DNA of 19,951 nt from JBBQDK01 sp038319625 (GTDB taxonomy: Bacteria > Pseudomonadota > Gammaproteobacteria > JBBQDK01), in the NCBI GenBank assembly GCA_038319625.1, contig JBBQDK010000043.1, positions 1 to 19,951 of the forward strand, in the 5' to 3' direction. Position numbers and translations under genes: made by a program. The notes below the pieces were generated by a model. The model was not told the DNA's origin. It searched no databases and worked only from the letters and a program-made list of their open reading frames with translations. Below are positions 9,565-18,094 of the stretch, in pieces (positions within the stretch are counted from its first letter, which is position 1; every line of letters starts with the position of its first letter).

Positions 9565-10653
9565 TTACCCGTCGGCCAGTTTTACATCGCGGAGCCGTTG
9601 CGCCGCCGACTCGGGGCTGATGGTGCTGACGAACAGCCCCGAGCCGAGCTCGAAACCGGTGGGGATGCTGGTGCGCGGACAGATCTCTAGATGCCAGTGG
9701 TAACTGTCACCACAGTCGGCATGTTCAGGTCCGTGTGGCTGGGAGTGCAGAAAATAATTGTACTGGGCACCACCGATCACCGCGTCCAGGCGTGCCATGG
9801 TGCGGCGCAACACCCGTGCCAGATCATCCCGGCCTTCATCGCTGATGGCCAGAAAATCACTCTGGTGCACCAGCGGCAGGATATGCACTTCCCACTCGAA
9901 GCGACTGGCGAAGGGCTTGATGGCGATGAAGTGCTTGCCGCGCTCGACCACGTACTGGCCGACGTTGATCTTGCGGCGGACCTCGCCGGAATCACGGTAA
10001 TAGAGTGTGGCTTCAAAGGTCAGCGCCTCGTCGATCAGTGAACAGAAGATGCACTGGTGGTGATCTTTGAAATAGCTACGGCTGTGCTCCAGTTCGTTGT
10101 GCACGTTTTCCGGCACCACTGGCATGGCGATCAGCTGGCTGTGGGTGTGCGGAATGCTGGCGCCCGCTGCGGGCCCGAAGTTCTTGAACACCAGAACGTA
10201 TTTCAAACGCAGGTTGGAGTCGTAGAGTTGGCTCATGCGGGTGCGGTAGGCGACGTACAGCAGGGACAGGTGCGCCTCGCTCATCTCGTGTATGGCGATA
10301 CCGTGCTGGGGATGGTCAATAATTACCTCGTGGCGGCCGTACCCCTCGATGGCCTGCTGCAGACCGAACACCAAGCTGCCGCCGGTGCGGTCGTCGCCGA
10401 GCACCGGGTAGAGATTCTCGACGATGCGCACCTGCCACGCGCCCTGTGCGGGGAACGCCGCGAGGGTGGGCGGGGTCAGATGCTCGTTGCCCTGGCAGAA
10501 AGGGCAGGTATCGACATGCGCGCGGGTGTCGCGCGGCGCCGGTGCCTCTTCCTTGCGCGGTCTGCTGCCGCGTGCGGTCGCCACCAGCACGGACTCGCTG
10601 GGTACGATGGGATTGATACGGATTTCGCGGATCGGGGTGTCGTCGTCGGTCAT
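9565..10653 (-). CDS. galT: GalT-family nucleotidyltransferase (galactose-1-P uridylyltransferase or ADP-glucose phosphorylase-like)
   Basis: 362 aa HIT-superfamily enzyme. The active site reads IPHTHSQL with H169, the likely nucleotidyl-accepting H171 and Q173; classic GalT has His-Pro-His. Two CxxC pairs (C50/C53 in CPFC and C201/C204 in CIFC) suggest two metal sites, as I recall for the plant ADP-glucose phosphorylase At5g18200, whereas E. coli GalT has one CxxC. The C-terminal YHWHLEICPR and GFELGSG motifs are typical of the wider family. It may therefore act on a sugar-1-phosphate other than galactose-1-phosphate; no galK, galE or glycogen gene is nearby. The ATG at 10653 lacks a clear RBS. 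It lies between gcvR and dapA, genes that adjoin in E. coli, so it looks like an insertion into that block. The symbol is provisional. Confidence 0.85.
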   Translation of the reverse strand: MTDDDTPIREIRINPIVPSESVLVATARGSRPRKEEAPAPRDTRAHVDTCPFCQGNEHLTPPTLAAFPAQGAWQVRIVENLYPVLGDDRTGGSLVFGLQQAIEGYGRHEVIIDHPQHGIAIHEMSEAHLSLLYVAYRTRMSQLYDSNLRLKYVLVFKNFGPAAGASIPHTHSQLIAMPVVPENVHNELEHSRSYFKDHHQCIFCSLIDEALTFEATLYYRDSGEVRRKINVGQYVVERGKHFIAIKPFASRFEWEVHILPLVHQSDFLAISDEGRDDLARVLRRTMARLDAVIGGAQYNYFLHSQPHGPEHADCGDSYHWHLEICPRTSIPTGFELGSGLFVSTISPESAAQRLRDVKLADG

Positions 10654-10799
10654 TGCAATGGCTTCGCGGCTGTGATGTCGGTAAACGGGAGCGCTATTGT
10701 AACCGCAGCGGGGCCAGCTTTGGCGAATGGATCAGGCGCGATCTTGTCTTAGTGCAGCCGCCCCAGTACCATGCAGCATTAAATTCACATGGAGTCGGT

Positions 10800-11675
10800 A
10801 TGTTTCACGGCAGTATGGTGGCGCTGGTCACGCCGATGCGCGAGGATGGCGCGCTCGACGAGGCCAGTCTTGAACGCTTGGTGGAGTGGCATATCGAGCA
10901 GGGCAGCGATGCGCTGGTCCCGGTCGGCACTTCCGGTGAATCCGCCACGCTCGACGAACACGAGCACTGCCATGTCATAAAGCGCGTGGTCCAGATGGCG
11001 CGCGGCCGCCTCCCGGTGATCGCCGGCACCGGCGCCAACTCCACTACTGAGGCGATCACCCTGACGCGTTGCGCCATGCAGGCTGGTGCCGATGCCTGTC
11101 TACTGGTAACCCCGTATTACAACAAGCCGACTCAGGAAGGCCTCTATCTGCACTACAAGGCGATTGCCGCGGCAGTGCCGATCCCGCAGATACTCTATAA
11201 TGTGCCCGGTCGCACGGCGGTGGACCTGCTCCCGGAGACGGTGGTGCGCCTGGCGGCGATCCCGAACATCGTCGGGCTCAAAGATGCCACCGGCAATCTG
11301 CAACGTGCGCGCGAATTGATCGACGGCTGCGGCGAGCAGATCGACCTGTACAGCGGCGATGACGCCACAGCCCTGGAATTCATTCTGATGGGTGGCAAGG
11401 GCGACATCTCGGTGACTGCCAATGTCGCACCGCGCGCCATGCACGAGATGTGCGCCGCCGCGCTGGCCGGCGACCGCGCCGGTGCGACGGCGATCAACCA
11501 GCGTCTGCTGGCGTTGCACAAGGATCTGTTCGTGGAATCCAATCCCATTCCGGTGAAATGGGCGTTGCATGCAATGGGCAGAATTCCGCCCGGTATCCGA
11601 TTACCGATGACCGTACTTTCACAGCGGCATCACGACACGGTGCGGCAGGCGCTGCATCAGGCCCAGATTTTATAG
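10800..11675 (+). CDS. dapA: 4-hydroxy-tetrahydrodipicolinate synthase
   Basis: Condenses pyruvate with aspartate semialdehyde, the first committed step to diaminopimelate and lysine. 291 aa from the ATG at 10800 (MFHGSMVALVTPM), with GGAG five bases upstream; the frame is open 49 codons further up, but that extension is not protein-like. Key residues keep E. coli numbering: Schiff-base K161 (GLKDATGN), Y133 (ILYNVPGRT), Y107, T44 and R138. Residue 45 is Ser instead of the common Thr (GTSGES). The divergent galT-like gene lies 146 bp away, and bamC follows 19 bases after the stop, so dapA-bamC forms an operon as in E. coli. Confidence 0.97.
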   Translation: MFHGSMVALVTPMREDGALDEASLERLVEWHIEQGSDALVPVGTSGESATLDEHEHCHVIKRVVQMARGRLPVIAGTGANSTTEAITLTRCAMQAGADACLLVTPYYNKPTQEGLYLHYKAIAAAVPIPQILYNVPGRTAVDLLPETVVRLAAIPNIVGLKDATGNLQRARELIDGCGEQIDLYSGDDATALEFILMGGKGDISVTANVAPRAMHEMCAAALAGDRAGATAINQRLLALHKDLFVESNPIPVKWALHAMGRIPPGIRLPMTVLSQRHHDTVRQALHQAQIL

Positions 11676-11694
11676 ACCCTTGAAGGTTGACTAC

Positions 11695-12840
11695 ATGGCA
11701 CAGCTTACGATCCTGACGCGTTACTTGCCGCTGCTCTGCGGCGCGGTGCTGCTGAGTTCCTGCTCATTCCTGGATAAGACTCTCTCCAGCCCCACCGCCG
11801 ATTACCAGCGCAGTCAGTCAGCCCCGTCTCTGGAGGTGCCGCCGGATCTGAACGTGACCAAATCGGATGATGCCTTGGCGGTGCCGACCGCCACGCAGGC
11901 CACGCAAGAGGATAACGCCACCTATTCGGCCTACAGTCAGAGCAATTCCAACCCGCAGGCAACCGGCGCGTCGCAGGTGCTGCCGGCGCAGCCTGATATC
12001 CAGGTGGAGCGCGACGGTGACAAACGCTGGCTGGTGATCGATGCCGACCGTACCGCTGTGTGGAACAAGATGCGTGAGTTCTGGTTGCAGAACGGCTTCC
12101 TTATCAAGCGCGAGGACCCGCGCATCGGTATCCTGGAAACCGACTGGGCCGAGAACCGGGCCGACATCCCCATGGATCCGGTGCGCAAGGTGCTGAGCAA
12201 GGCGCTGGGTTCGCTCTATTCCGCACCGACCCGCGACATGTTTCACGTGCGTCTCGAACCAGGCAGCAAGCCGGGCACGACAGAATTGTACCTGACGCAG
12301 CGCGGTATGAAGGAAGTTGTCAACGACAAGAGCACGATCTGGGAAGTGCGGCCTTCCGATCCGGCGCTGGAAAGCGAGATGCTGAATCGTCTGATGGTAT
12401 TCATGGGCGTGCAGGCGCAGCAGGCCAAGCAGGAACTGAAAAACGCCCAGTCGCCGGCGCCGCGCGCACAGTTGACTCAAAATGCCGATGGCACGGCGGC
12501 CCTGAATGTCGAGGAAGATGTCTCGCGTGCCTGGCGCCGTACCGGCCTCGCGCTGGATCGTGTCGGTTTTACCGTTGAAGACCGCAACCGTTCCAAGGGT
12601 GTGTACTACGTGGCCTACGACGACCCGCTGAAAGAGACCAAGAGCAAGGGCCTGTTCTCGAAGCTGGCATTCTGGCGCTCGGACGACGCCAAGGCCAAGG
12701 CACAAGGTGACAAGTATCAGGTGGTTCTGGAAAGCCAGGGCGCGAGCACCCGTATCACCGTCCAGGACCTGGACGGTAAACCAGTCACGACCAAGACCGG
12801 CGCACGCATCCTGACCCTGTTGCAAGAGCAGTTGAAGTAG
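11695..12840 (+). CDS. bamC: Outer membrane assembly lipoprotein BamC
   Basis: Lipoprotein subunit of the BAM complex that folds beta-barrel proteins into the outer membrane. 381 aa from the ATG at 11695, preceded by GAAGG at good distance; a TTG five codons earlier (11680) is open but less likely. The signal peptide ends in lipobox LSSC with the lipidated C23. The unstructured N-terminal region after it contains the conserved DYQRSQSAPSLEVPPDL segment, which in E. coli BamC binds BamD. Two helix-grip domains follow (about 100-215 and 265-380). Position directly after dapA matches E. coli dapA-nlpB. Confidence 0.92.
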   Translation: MAQLTILTRYLPLLCGAVLLSSCSFLDKTLSSPTADYQRSQSAPSLEVPPDLNVTKSDDALAVPTATQATQEDNATYSAYSQSNSNPQATGASQVLPAQPDIQVERDGDKRWLVIDADRTAVWNKMREFWLQNGFLIKREDPRIGILETDWAENRADIPMDPVRKVLSKALGSLYSAPTRDMFHVRLEPGSKPGTTELYLTQRGMKEVVNDKSTIWEVRPSDPALESEMLNRLMVFMGVQAQQAKQELKNAQSPAPRAQLTQNADGTAALNVEEDVSRAWRRTGLALDRVGFTVEDRNRSKGVYYVAYDDPLKETKSKGLFSKLAFWRSDDAKAKAQGDKYQVVLESQGASTRITVQDLDGKPVTTKTGARILTLLQEQLK

Positions 12841-12850
12841 ACCCTTTATA

Positions 12851-12881
12851 AGCCCGGGTTGAGCACAGCGAAACCCGGGCT
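12851..12881. repeat. REP-like palindrome / possible terminator after bamC
   Basis: Perfect 10-bp inverted repeat AGCCCGGGTT/AACCCGGGCT with an 11-nt loop, 10 bases after the bamC stop. There is no T tract, only GCCTCTCTG. The CCCGGGTT...AACCCGGG type with a GAGCACAGCGA loop resembles a palindromic intergenic repeat I recall from several proteobacteria. It could weaken read-through from dapA-bamC into purL. Confidence 0.55.
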
Positions 12882-12918
12882 GCCTCTCTGCTGGCTCGCT
12901 GGCCCCATCGGGTCGATT

Positions 12919-12959
12919 TCAGTATCATGGTGGTTTCGCGGATCACTTGTTGATACTGA
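12919..12959 (+). promoter_or_regulatory. Leader hairpin abutting the purL start codon
   Basis: Perfect 9-bp inverted repeat TCAGTATCA (12919-12927) / TGATACTGA (12951-12959). The arms enclose a second helix GTGGT/ATCAC (12930-12934 with 12942-12946, one G-T pair). The right arm ends two bases before the purL ATG at 12962, and no Shine-Dalgarno is visible there. An 8-codon frame (ATG at 12927, stop at 12951-12953; MVVSRITC) lies in the loop. The position suggests control of purL translation or protein binding; the function is inferred. Confidence 0.5.
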
Positions 12960-12961
12960 CC

Positions 12962-15900
12962 ATGTTGCGCTTGCCCGGTAGCCCTGCTTTTTCCGCCTTT
13001 CGCCTGGACAAGTTGCTTACCGATGCGCGCCGGTCGGTGCCCGATGTTGCGGTTATCCACGCCCAATTCCAGTATTTCGCCGATCTGGAGCAGCGGCTGA
13101 GCCCTGCCCAGCAGCAGGTCCTGGAGAAAATCCTGAGCTACGGGACAGGCGCCCCCGCTGTTATGCCACCGGGCCAGTTGTTGCTGGTCGTGCCGCGCCC
13201 CGGCACCCTCTCACCGTGGTCGAGCAAGGCCACCGACATTGTCCACAACTGTGGCCTGTCCGCCGTGCATCGCATCGAGCGCGGTATTGCCTATTGCTTC
13301 CAGAAGACCGCTGGCGTCGCCTGTACTGAAACCGAAATGTGGCAGTTGGCCGTGTTGATCCACGATCGCATGATTGAAGCGGTGCTGGGCAGTTTCGAAG
13401 AGGCCGAGGATCTTTTCAGTCACGCCAAGCCCGCGCCATTGTCGACGGTCGATGTGCTCGGCGGCCGGCGCGATGCTTTGAAGATCGCCAATCGCGAATT
13501 GGGTCTGGCGCTGTCCGAGGATGAAATCGATTACCTGGTGGAGAGCTTCCGCGATCTGGCGCGCAATCCCAGCGACGTCGAACTCATGATGTTCGCGCAG
13601 GCCAATTCCGAACACTGCCGTCACAAGATCTTCAATGCCAATTGGGTGATCGACGGTAACAGCCATGACGAGACGCTGTTCGGCATGATCCGCAACACCC
13701 ACGCGAAGCATCCACAGGGCACGCTGTCCGCCTACAAGGACAATGCCGCTGTAATGGAAGGCATCACCGCTGCGCGCTTCTTTCCCGATCCGGTCAGCGG
13801 CAAGTACGCCTATCACCGCGAGCCCGTGCACATCCTCATGAAGGTGGAGACGCACAACCATCCGACCGCCATTGCCCCCTTTCCGGGCGCGGCCACCGGT
13901 GTCGGCGGCGAGATCCGCGACGAAGGCGCCACCGGTTGCGGTGCGAAACCCAAGGCCGGTCTGGCGGGGTTTTCAGTGTCGAATCTGCGCATCCCGGGTG
14001 CCGAACAACCCTGGGAAACCGATTACGGCAAACCGGCACGCATCGACTCGGCGCTGCGCATCATGCTCGAAGGTCCGATCGGTGCGGCGGCCTTCAATAA
14101 CGAATTCGGCCGTCCCAATCTGTGCGGTTACTTCCGCAGCTTTGAACTCGAAGTGACCGGCGCACACGGCAAGGAAGTGCGTGGCTACCACAAGCCCATC
14201 ATGGTCGCGGGCGGTATCGGTAACATCCGTGCCGACGATGTCGAGAAGGGCGTCGGGGCACCGGGCACGGCGGTGGTGGTGCTGGGCGGTCCGGCAATGC
14301 TGATCGGTCTGGGCGGTGGCGCGGCCTCGTCGATGGCCAGCGGGGCCAGTGCCGAAGATCTGGACTTCGCCTCCGTACAGCGCGGCAATCCCGAAATGCA
14401 ACGCCGCTGCCAGGAAGTCATCGATCGCTGCTGGGCGCTGGGCGGTGCCAGTCCCATCGTTTCCATTCACGATGTCGGCGCCGGTGGCCTGTCCAATGCA
14501 CTGCCGGAGCTGGTGCACGACAGCGGCCGCGGTGGCCGCTTCGAACTGCGCACCGTGCCCAACGACGAGCCGGGCATGACACCGATGCAAATCTGGAGCA
14601 ACGAAGCGCAGGAGCGTTACGTGCTCGCCATCGATCCGGAGCGTCTGGATCTGTTTCAAGCCTTGTGCGAGCGCGAGCGCTGTCCGTATGCGGTGGTCGG
14701 CGAGATGACCGAAGACGAGCAACTGATTCTCGGTGACGGTTACTTCGACAACATCCCCATCGACATGCCGCTGTCGGTGCTGCTCGGCAAGCCGCCGCGC
14801 ATGTTACGTGAAGTGCGTCATGAACGGACTGCCACCGATGACTTCAGTACCCACGGTATCGATCCCATGGACGCCGCACTGCGCGTGTTGCATCTGCCAG
14901 CCGTTGCCGACAAGAGCTTTCTCATCACCATCGGTGATCGCAACGTCGGCGGTCACACGGTGCGCGATCAGATGGTCGGTCCCTGGCAGGTGCCGGTGGC
15001 CGATGTCGCGGTCACCAGCACCGGTTACCGGGCCACCACCGGCGAAGCCATGGCGATGGGTGAACGCACACCCGTGGCCTTGCTCGATGCGCCGGCCTCC
15101 GGTCGCCTCGCCGTTGGCGAAGCACTCACCAATCTGGCTGCCGCCCGCATCGACAGACTCAGCGACGTGAAACTCTCCGCCAACTGGATGGCCGCCGCCA
15201 ACCATCCCGGCGAGGAAGCCGCGCTGTTCGACACAGTGAAGGCCGTCGGCATGGAGTTGTGTCCGGCACTCAATCTGAGCATTCCGGTCGGCAAGGATTC
15301 GCTATCGATGCAGACGGTGTGGCAGGAGCAGGGTCAAGCGCGCGCGGTGACAGCGCCACTGTCGCTGATCATCTCCGCCTTCGCGACGGTGCTGGATGTA
15401 CGCAAGACGCTTACGCCGCAGTTGCGTACGGATTGCGGCGTCACGGATCTGCTCCTCATTGATCTGGGCAAGGGCAAGAACCGTCTGGGCGGATCGGCCT
15501 TGGCGCAGGTCTATGGCAAGGTCGGCAGCGGCGTGCCCGATGTCGAGGAGGCGCAGGCCTTGCGTGCCTTTTTCGATGCCATCCAAAGCCTGAATGCGGC
15601 AGACCTGTTGCTCGCCTATCACGACCGTTCCGACGGCGGCTTGTTCGCAACTCTGTGCGAGATGAGCTTCGCCGGACACGTCGGAGTCAGTATCGCAATC
15701 GACGCGCTGGGTCATGACCCATTGGCCGCCGTTTTCAGTGAGGAGCTCGGCGCCGTCGTGCAGGTGCGCCGCAGCGATATCGGCAAAGTGCAAGAAATAA
15801 TCCAGCAGGCAGGGCTGGCACGCCACAGTGTTGTGCTCGGCAGTCTGAACGATGCGGACCGCGTGGTGTTCACGCATGCCGGCAAGGAGTGGCTCGCCGC

Positions 15901-16861
15901 CCCGCGTATCGATTTTCAGCGTGTCTGGTCGGAGACCAGTTATCGCATGCAGTCGCTGCGCGACAACCCGGAATGCGCGCGGCAGGAATACGATCGTTTG
16001 CTCGATGTCGGCGATCCGGGGCTGGGTGCGACGCTCGTATTCGATGGTAATGACGATATCGCGGCGCCCTATCTCAACAAAGGCGCGCGGCCGCGCGTCG
16101 CCGTGTTGCGGGAGCAGGGTGTCAACGGCCAGCTCGAAATGGCCGCCGCCTTCGAACGCGCCGGCTTCGACGCCGTCGACGTGCACATGAGTGATATCAT
16201 CGCTGGACGCATCGCGCTGCGGGACTTCAAGGGACTCGCCGCCTGCGGTGGCTTTTCGTACGGCGATGTGCTCGGTGCCGGCGGCGGCTGGGCCAAGACG
16301 ATTCTATTCAACAGCCGCGCCCGTGACGAGTTCGCCGCGTTTTTTGCACGTGACGACAGTTTCGGTCTCGGCGTGTGCAACGGCTGCCAGATGATGTCCA
16401 ACCTGCATGAGATCATCCCCGGCAGCGAACTGTGGCCGCGCTTCGTGCGCAATACCTCGGAGCAGTTCGAGGCACGCCTGGTGATGGTCGAGGTGCTGGA
16501 ATCGCCATCGTTGTTCTTCCGGGGAATGGCGGGCTCGCGCTTGCCTATCGTGGCCGCCCACGGCGAAGGACGCGCCGAGTTTACCGCCGCCGATGGCGCG
16601 CAACGTGTCATGGATAGCGGTTTGGTTGCACTACGGTATATCGACAACCGTGGCCAGGCCACTGAGGCCTATCCTGCCAATCCAAACGGCACACCGTTGG
16701 GCATCACCAGCCTCACCAACAGTGACGGCCGCTTTACCATCCTCATGCCGCATCCGGAACGAGTATTCCGCAGCGTACAGTTCTCCTGGCATCCCGAAGG
16801 CTGGAGCGAAGACGGCCCGTGGCTGCGCCTGTTCCGGAATGCGCGGGTGGCGGTGGGCTAG
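12962..16861 (+). CDS. purL: Phosphoribosylformylglycinamidine synthase PurL (single-chain)
   Basis: Converts FGAR, glutamine and ATP to FGAM, the fourth step of purine synthesis. 1299 aa, the length of the large gammaproteobacterial form in which synthetase and glutaminase are fused. The ATG at 12962 starts MLRLPGSPAFSAFRLDKLL, like E. coli; a TTG at 12947 is open but falls in the leader hairpin. Seen: the N-terminal PurS-like domain (1-150), the linker, ANSEHCRHK with H218, Gly-rich GGGAASSMASGASAEDLDFA, two AIRS-type halves, and a C-terminal class-I glutaminase with nucleophile C1139 (GVCNGCQMM) and H1264/E1266 (PHPERVF). Those three residues sit four positions after the Salmonella triad C1135/H1260/E1262. 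It follows bamC by 121 bp, with a palindrome and a leader hairpin between, so it is probably regulated separately. No PurR box was recognised. Confidence 0.98.
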   Translation: MLRLPGSPAFSAFRLDKLLTDARRSVPDVAVIHAQFQYFADLEQRLSPAQQQVLEKILSYGTGAPAVMPPGQLLLVVPRPGTLSPWSSKATDIVHNCGLSAVHRIERGIAYCFQKTAGVACTETEMWQLAVLIHDRMIEAVLGSFEEAEDLFSHAKPAPLSTVDVLGGRRDALKIANRELGLALSEDEIDYLVESFRDLARNPSDVELMMFAQANSEHCRHKIFNANWVIDGNSHDETLFGMIRNTHAKHPQGTLSAYKDNAAVMEGITAARFFPDPVSGKYAYHREPVHILMKVETHNHPTAIAPFPGAATGVGGEIRDEGATGCGAKPKAGLAGFSVSNLRIPGAEQPWETDYGKPARIDSALRIMLEGPIGAAAFNNEFGRPNLCGYFRSFELEVTGAHGKEVRGYHKPIMVAGGIGNIRADDVEKGVGAPGTAVVVLGGPAMLIGLGGGAASSMASGASAEDLDFASVQRGNPEMQRRCQEVIDRCWALGGASPIVSIHDVGAGGLSNALPELVHDSGRGGRFELRTVPNDEPGMTPMQIWSNEAQERYVLAIDPERLDLFQALCERERCPYAVVGEMTEDEQLILGDGYFDNIPIDMPLSVLLGKPPRMLREVRHERTATDDFSTHGIDPMDAALRVLHLPAVADKSFLITIGDRNVGGHTVRDQMVGPWQVPVADVAVTSTGYRATTGEAMAMGERTPVALLDAPASGRLAVGEALTNLAAARIDRLSDVKLSANWMAAANHPGEEAALFDTVKAVGMELCPALNLSIPVGKDSLSMQTVWQEQGQARAVTAPLSLIISAFATVLDVRKTLTPQLRTDCGVTDLLLIDLGKGKNRLGGSALAQVYGKVGSGVPDVEEAQALRAFFDAIQSLNAADLLLAYHDRSDGGLFATLCEMSFAGHVGVSIAIDALGHDPLAAVFSEELGAVVQVRRSDIGKVQEIIQQAGLARHSVVLGSLNDADRVVFTHAGKEWLAAPRIDFQRVWSETSYRMQSLRDNPECARQEYDRLLDVGDPGLGATLVFDGNDDIAAPYLNKGARPRVAVLREQGVNGQLEMAAAFERAGFDAVDVHMSDIIAGRIALRDFKGLAACGGFSYGDVLGAGGGWAKTILFNSRARDEFAAFFARDDSFGLGVCNGCQMMSNLHEIIPGSELWPRFVRNTSEQFEARLVMVEVLESPSLFFRGMAGSRLPIVAAHGEGRAEFTAADGAQRVMDSGLVALRYIDNRGQATEAYPANPNGTPLGITSLTNSDGRFTILMPHPERVFRSVQFSWHPEGWSEDGPWLRLFRNARVAVG

Positions 16862-17083
16862 GCAAGGCGGGTATCACGGACTGATTGAAACAGATAAGGG
16901 TATGCAGGTACCGAATTCAGAGCCAGTATCGGTTTCGACAATGTCCAGTCAAATTTCGTCGCAGCAATACAAGGGCTCGTCGACGATCTCACCTGCAGCA
17001 ACTGGGTACATGACTTTGTCCGCAATGATGGCATCAGAGCGGAAGAAGAAAGCTTGGCGGTTGATGGGTGTTTCGGAGCTTTC
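16862..17083. other. Gap between convergent purL and SH3 genes with protein-like minus frame
   Basis: 222 bases with no standard gene. On the minus strand, directly after the SH3 gene's TAG (17084-17086), the same frame stays open for 44 codons, to a TGA at about 16949. It begins ESSETPINRQAFFFRSDAII and ends EPLYCCDEI, looks protein-like, and could be a gene remnant. A plus-strand frame runs the opposite way to 17087 and has no start of its own here; it begins inside purL. No terminator hairpin was found for either gene. Confidence 0.35.
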
Positions 17084-17776
17084 CTAGAAATCGTTGCCCC
17101 AGTTGTTGCGTTTGCGCCATTTGATGTTGGGAATGATCAATCCGAAAAGCAGGCTGACCAGCGAAACCGCGCCGCCGATCAAGAACCACTCCCGCTTGCC
17201 ACGCTGGCTCAAGCGTTCGTTTTCCGCACGCATCGCGGTATAGCTTGCATTGAGGTTAGCAAGTTTCTTTTCCAGCGTTTTATTCTGTTGCGCGATGGCC
17301 GCGGGTTGCGCGGCGATCCGTTTGAGATCTTCCAGCGAGGTCGTAAGTCCGTCTCGACTGGTTTCCAGCGTGTGGTTATCGTCTTCGAGCTGCTTGATGC
17401 GTGCATTGAGTTCCGTAATCGTGCTTTTGCCCTGCTTGATTTCATCTTTCAGATCTTCGGTACGCTTGTCCAGGGTCGTCAGTTGCGCGCGCGCACTGGG
17501 GGATGTCATCAATTGATCGGTTCTGACCCAACCGTCCTTGTCATCCGCCTTGATGTGTTGGTACTGGCCATCATCGCTGGCCCCCAGCACCTCGACGGCG
17601 GTGCCGCTGTGCAGGAAATCCAATATTCTGTGCTGCAGGCTGCTGCCGCTGCGCATGGGCACGGTCAGGTCGTCACTGACATACAGGCTTACGGCGGATG
17701 CTATCGATGCCTGGCCGATAACGGCCAGCAGCAGGAGCCGGAGGAGCTGTCTGAGTGCGGATTTCTTGATTATCAT
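17084..17776 (-). CDS. TIGR04211-type SH3-domain membrane protein (YgiM-like)
   Basis: 230 aa from the ATG at 17776 (an upstream TTG at 17788 is open; neither start has a good RBS). The order is: basic N-terminus and signal peptide to about A28, bacterial SH3b domain 29-90 (LYVSDDLTVPMRSG ... GWVRTDQL), a long coiled coil about 95-190 rich in Leu/Glu/Lys heptads, one transmembrane segment 197-215, and a short basic cytoplasmic tail ending NNWGNDF. The layout matches E. coli YgiM and the TIGR04211 family, whose molecular role is not settled; the SH3b domain should face the periplasm and may contact cell-wall material. It is convergent with purL and upstream of nothing obvious on its strand. 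Confidence 0.88.
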   Translation of the reverse strand: MIIKKSALRQLLRLLLLAVIGQASIASAVSLYVSDDLTVPMRSGSSLQHRILDFLHSGTAVEVLGASDDGQYQHIKADDKDGWVRTDQLMTSPSARAQLTTLDKRTEDLKDEIKQGKSTITELNARIKQLEDDNHTLETSRDGLTTSLEDLKRIAAQPAAIAQQNKTLEKKLANLNASYTAMRAENERLSQRGKREWFLIGGAVSLVSLLFGLIIPNIKWRKRNNWGNDF

Positions 17777-17820
17777 GGCTTGAGTCAATCGCTGTTTGCC
17801 GGGTTGTTATGGGACGAAAC

Positions 17821-17842
17821 ACGGCGGTCGGCGCCGTTTTTT
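17821..17842 (+). terminator. Orphan plus-strand intrinsic terminator
   Basis: ACGGCG (17821-17826) pairs with CGCCGT (17832-17837) around a 5-nt loop, and the T run continues from the stem end through 17842 (six T in all). The layout is good for the plus strand, yet no plus-strand gene lies directly upstream; purL ends 960 bases earlier and the SH3 gene is on the other strand. It might end purL read-through, an antisense transcript or a small RNA. Confidence 0.55.
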
Positions 17843-18094
17843 CACGTGGCCGGAGTTTGCAAATGATCCGGTTGAATATGCAGCCTGCAGTCGGACGGTT
17901 GGCGGTACTGCCGTGGCATGGCATATGGCGCTGTGGCCTGCGGCGCGGGCCTTATTACTGGCAAGACCGCGCTGAAACATTCACTTCCCGAAGAGTACAT
18001 ATCCTGCATAACGATGATACCGTAGTGTATAGGAAGAATAATGACGGATTCAACTCGTAAGTGCGGCTCGGCAGCCCGGATTGACGCGTCGGCC

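Noticed and set aside
11818..12825. Long minus frame (335 codons) opposite bamC
   Set aside because: High-GC shadow frame; the plus strand carries a full BamC with lipobox and RBS.
13973..16186. Long minus frames (249 and 294 codons) opposite purL
   Set aside because: Shadow frames of the G+C-rich purL gene, rich in His/Arg and lacking known motifs.
16593..17087. 164-codon plus frame spanning the end of purL and the following gap
   Set aside because: The first half is a shadow of purL in another frame; the second half has no start or RBS and is antisense to the more protein-like minus frame.
17809..18060. 83-codon plus frame starting before the orphan terminator
   Set aside because: The terminator hairpin lies inside its first codons, and composition is not protein-like.
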